From assembly GCF_938045345.1 (NCBI RefSeq), contig NZ_CALIMS010000050.1:1-59793 (forward strand): a stretch of DNA of 59,793 nt, in the 5' to 3' direction. The DNA comes from an uncultured Campylobacter sp. Lineage in GTDB: Bacteria > Campylobacterota > Campylobacteria > Campylobacterales > Campylobacteraceae. The translations under genes were made by a program, and so were the position numbers. Shown piece after piece: positions 59,425 to 59,793 of this stretch; the stretch's first letter is position 1, and each line of letters opens with the position of its first letter. The notes beneath the pieces are model-generated. The model ran no database searches. It was not told where the DNA came from and saw nothing but the letters and a program-made list of their open reading frames with translations.

Positions 59425-59793
59425 ATCTTACCTCTTTATAAATTTATGTAAATCAAGCAAACCGCCTGCCTCGAGCGGCTAGCACAGCCTCTCATTCGTT
59501 TTATGGGTGTTTTCGCAGCTCGCGCGAAAAGGCGCGCCGAAGCGCTATGGCGCAGCAAAACGCTAAAACGTGCCGAAACGCTAAGAGATACTAAGGCGCA
59601 CCCCCTTTAGTGCGACGCGCCCACGCCTGCGGCTATGGCGTGCAAAACGAGCCTTATGCATGCAAACCACCGTACGCAAAACAACTGCGGAATGATAGGG
59701 GGGGGGTTAACGATTGGTAGCAAGCGCTTTTGCGCGATAAAATTTTGCCATGCAAATGGCTATGGCAAGGGAGTTTAAAAATTTAAATTTATT
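59425..59793. other. Non-coding right edge
   Basis: About 370 bases with no supported gene and several inverted words (GCGCGCC, AAAAGCGC). It contains a nine-G tract at 59698-59706. A 28-codon frame from 59692 runs through the tract but has no ribosome site. Confidence 0.5.
59698..59706 (+). repeat. Poly-G tract (nine G)
   Basis: A homopolymer of nine G between GATA and TTAACG. In Campylobacter such tracts in promoters or coding regions vary in length and switch genes on and off. Here it seems intergenic relative to the YccF gene; its target, if any, may be right of the window. Confidence 0.6.

Noticed and set aside
59692..59778. 28-codon frame running through the poly-G tract
   Set aside because: No ribosome site, and neither tract phase opens a longer frame on the plus strand. 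On the minus strand a stop lies next to the tract.
1..59793. CRISPR arrays, insertion sequences, prophage
   Set aside because: I saw no regularly spaced repeats, transposase or phage-structural genes. The only mobile-looking sign is the composition of the 23.8-28.4 kb cassette.

Overview
The window is bacterial chromosome from a Campylobacter, most likely one of the less A+T-rich oral or gut species (a C. gracilis / C. rectus / C. showae-like lineage). Three things point there: many blocks keep the gene order I know from C. jejuni (ndk-DUF177-rpmF-plsX-fabH; fdxA divergent from ahpC; ppx-fdxB-cosR-folB-plsY; gatC...cvpA-fur-lysS-glyA-SPOR-aroE), a cioAB-type bd oxidase is preceded by a DUF4492 gene, and AAATTT / AAAATTTT words are very frequent. 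The coding sequence has clearly more G+C than C. jejuni. The species call is inference.

Layout: 1-911 is the 3' end of a flavocytochrome c / fumarate reductase-type flavoprotein. 1.3-4.1 kb carries proB, an EF-hand mini-protein and proA, flanked by two related non-coding repeats. 4.5-8.6 kb is a polar amino-acid ABC importer with two tandem binding proteins, followed by a trans-sulfuration PLP enzyme. 8.6-9.3 kb is non-coding with three adjacent hairpins. 9.3-12.1 kb is polA (minus strand). 12.2-14.1 kb is a DUF2249 / polytopic membrane protein / DUF59 cluster, followed by a WGR-like propeller protein. 15.3-22.5 kb (minus) holds ppx, fdxB, a sensor kinase with a CosR/HsrA-type regulator, folB, plsY and a HerA/DUF853 ATPase. 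A MetF-like gene lies at 22.6-23.5 kb.

23.8-27.9 kb (minus) is an A+T-rich three-gene cassette: an OmpA-domain lipoprotein, a five-TM coiled-coil membrane protein, and a secreted vWA-like protein split by one in-frame stop codon. It looks acquired and is the best candidate here for an undescribed system. 28.4-31.8 kb (minus) is fatty-acid/phospholipid synthesis with rpmF (30433-30579), ndk and fdxA; ahpC diverges from it. 32.8-36.6 kb is an M16 protease with an SbmA/BacA-like protein. 36.6-39.7 kb (minus) is the bd oxidase with DUF4492 and a possible new 34-residue membrane subunit. 40.2-47.4 kb (minus) is a long housekeeping run (gatC, pilT, cvpA, fur, lysS, glyA, SPOR protein, aroE). 47.5-50.6 kb (plus) holds a TPR-like anchor protein, a lipoprotein, a small conserved protein, coaX and a short-form hisG. 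A 1.4 kb gene-poor stretch precedes dnaE (52.0-56.2 kb, minus), which has an internally duplicated OB module and a Gly/Arg-rich linker. The window ends with an Asp/Glu racemase, a dicarboxylate symporter, a CAT-anticodon tRNA, a YccF protein and a non-coding end with a nine-G tract.

Functionally this is mostly core metabolism: proline, sulfur amino acid, folate/one-carbon, phospholipid and DNA synthesis, plus microaerobic/anaerobic respiration and peroxide/iron control. No insertion sequence, CRISPR array or rRNA was seen.
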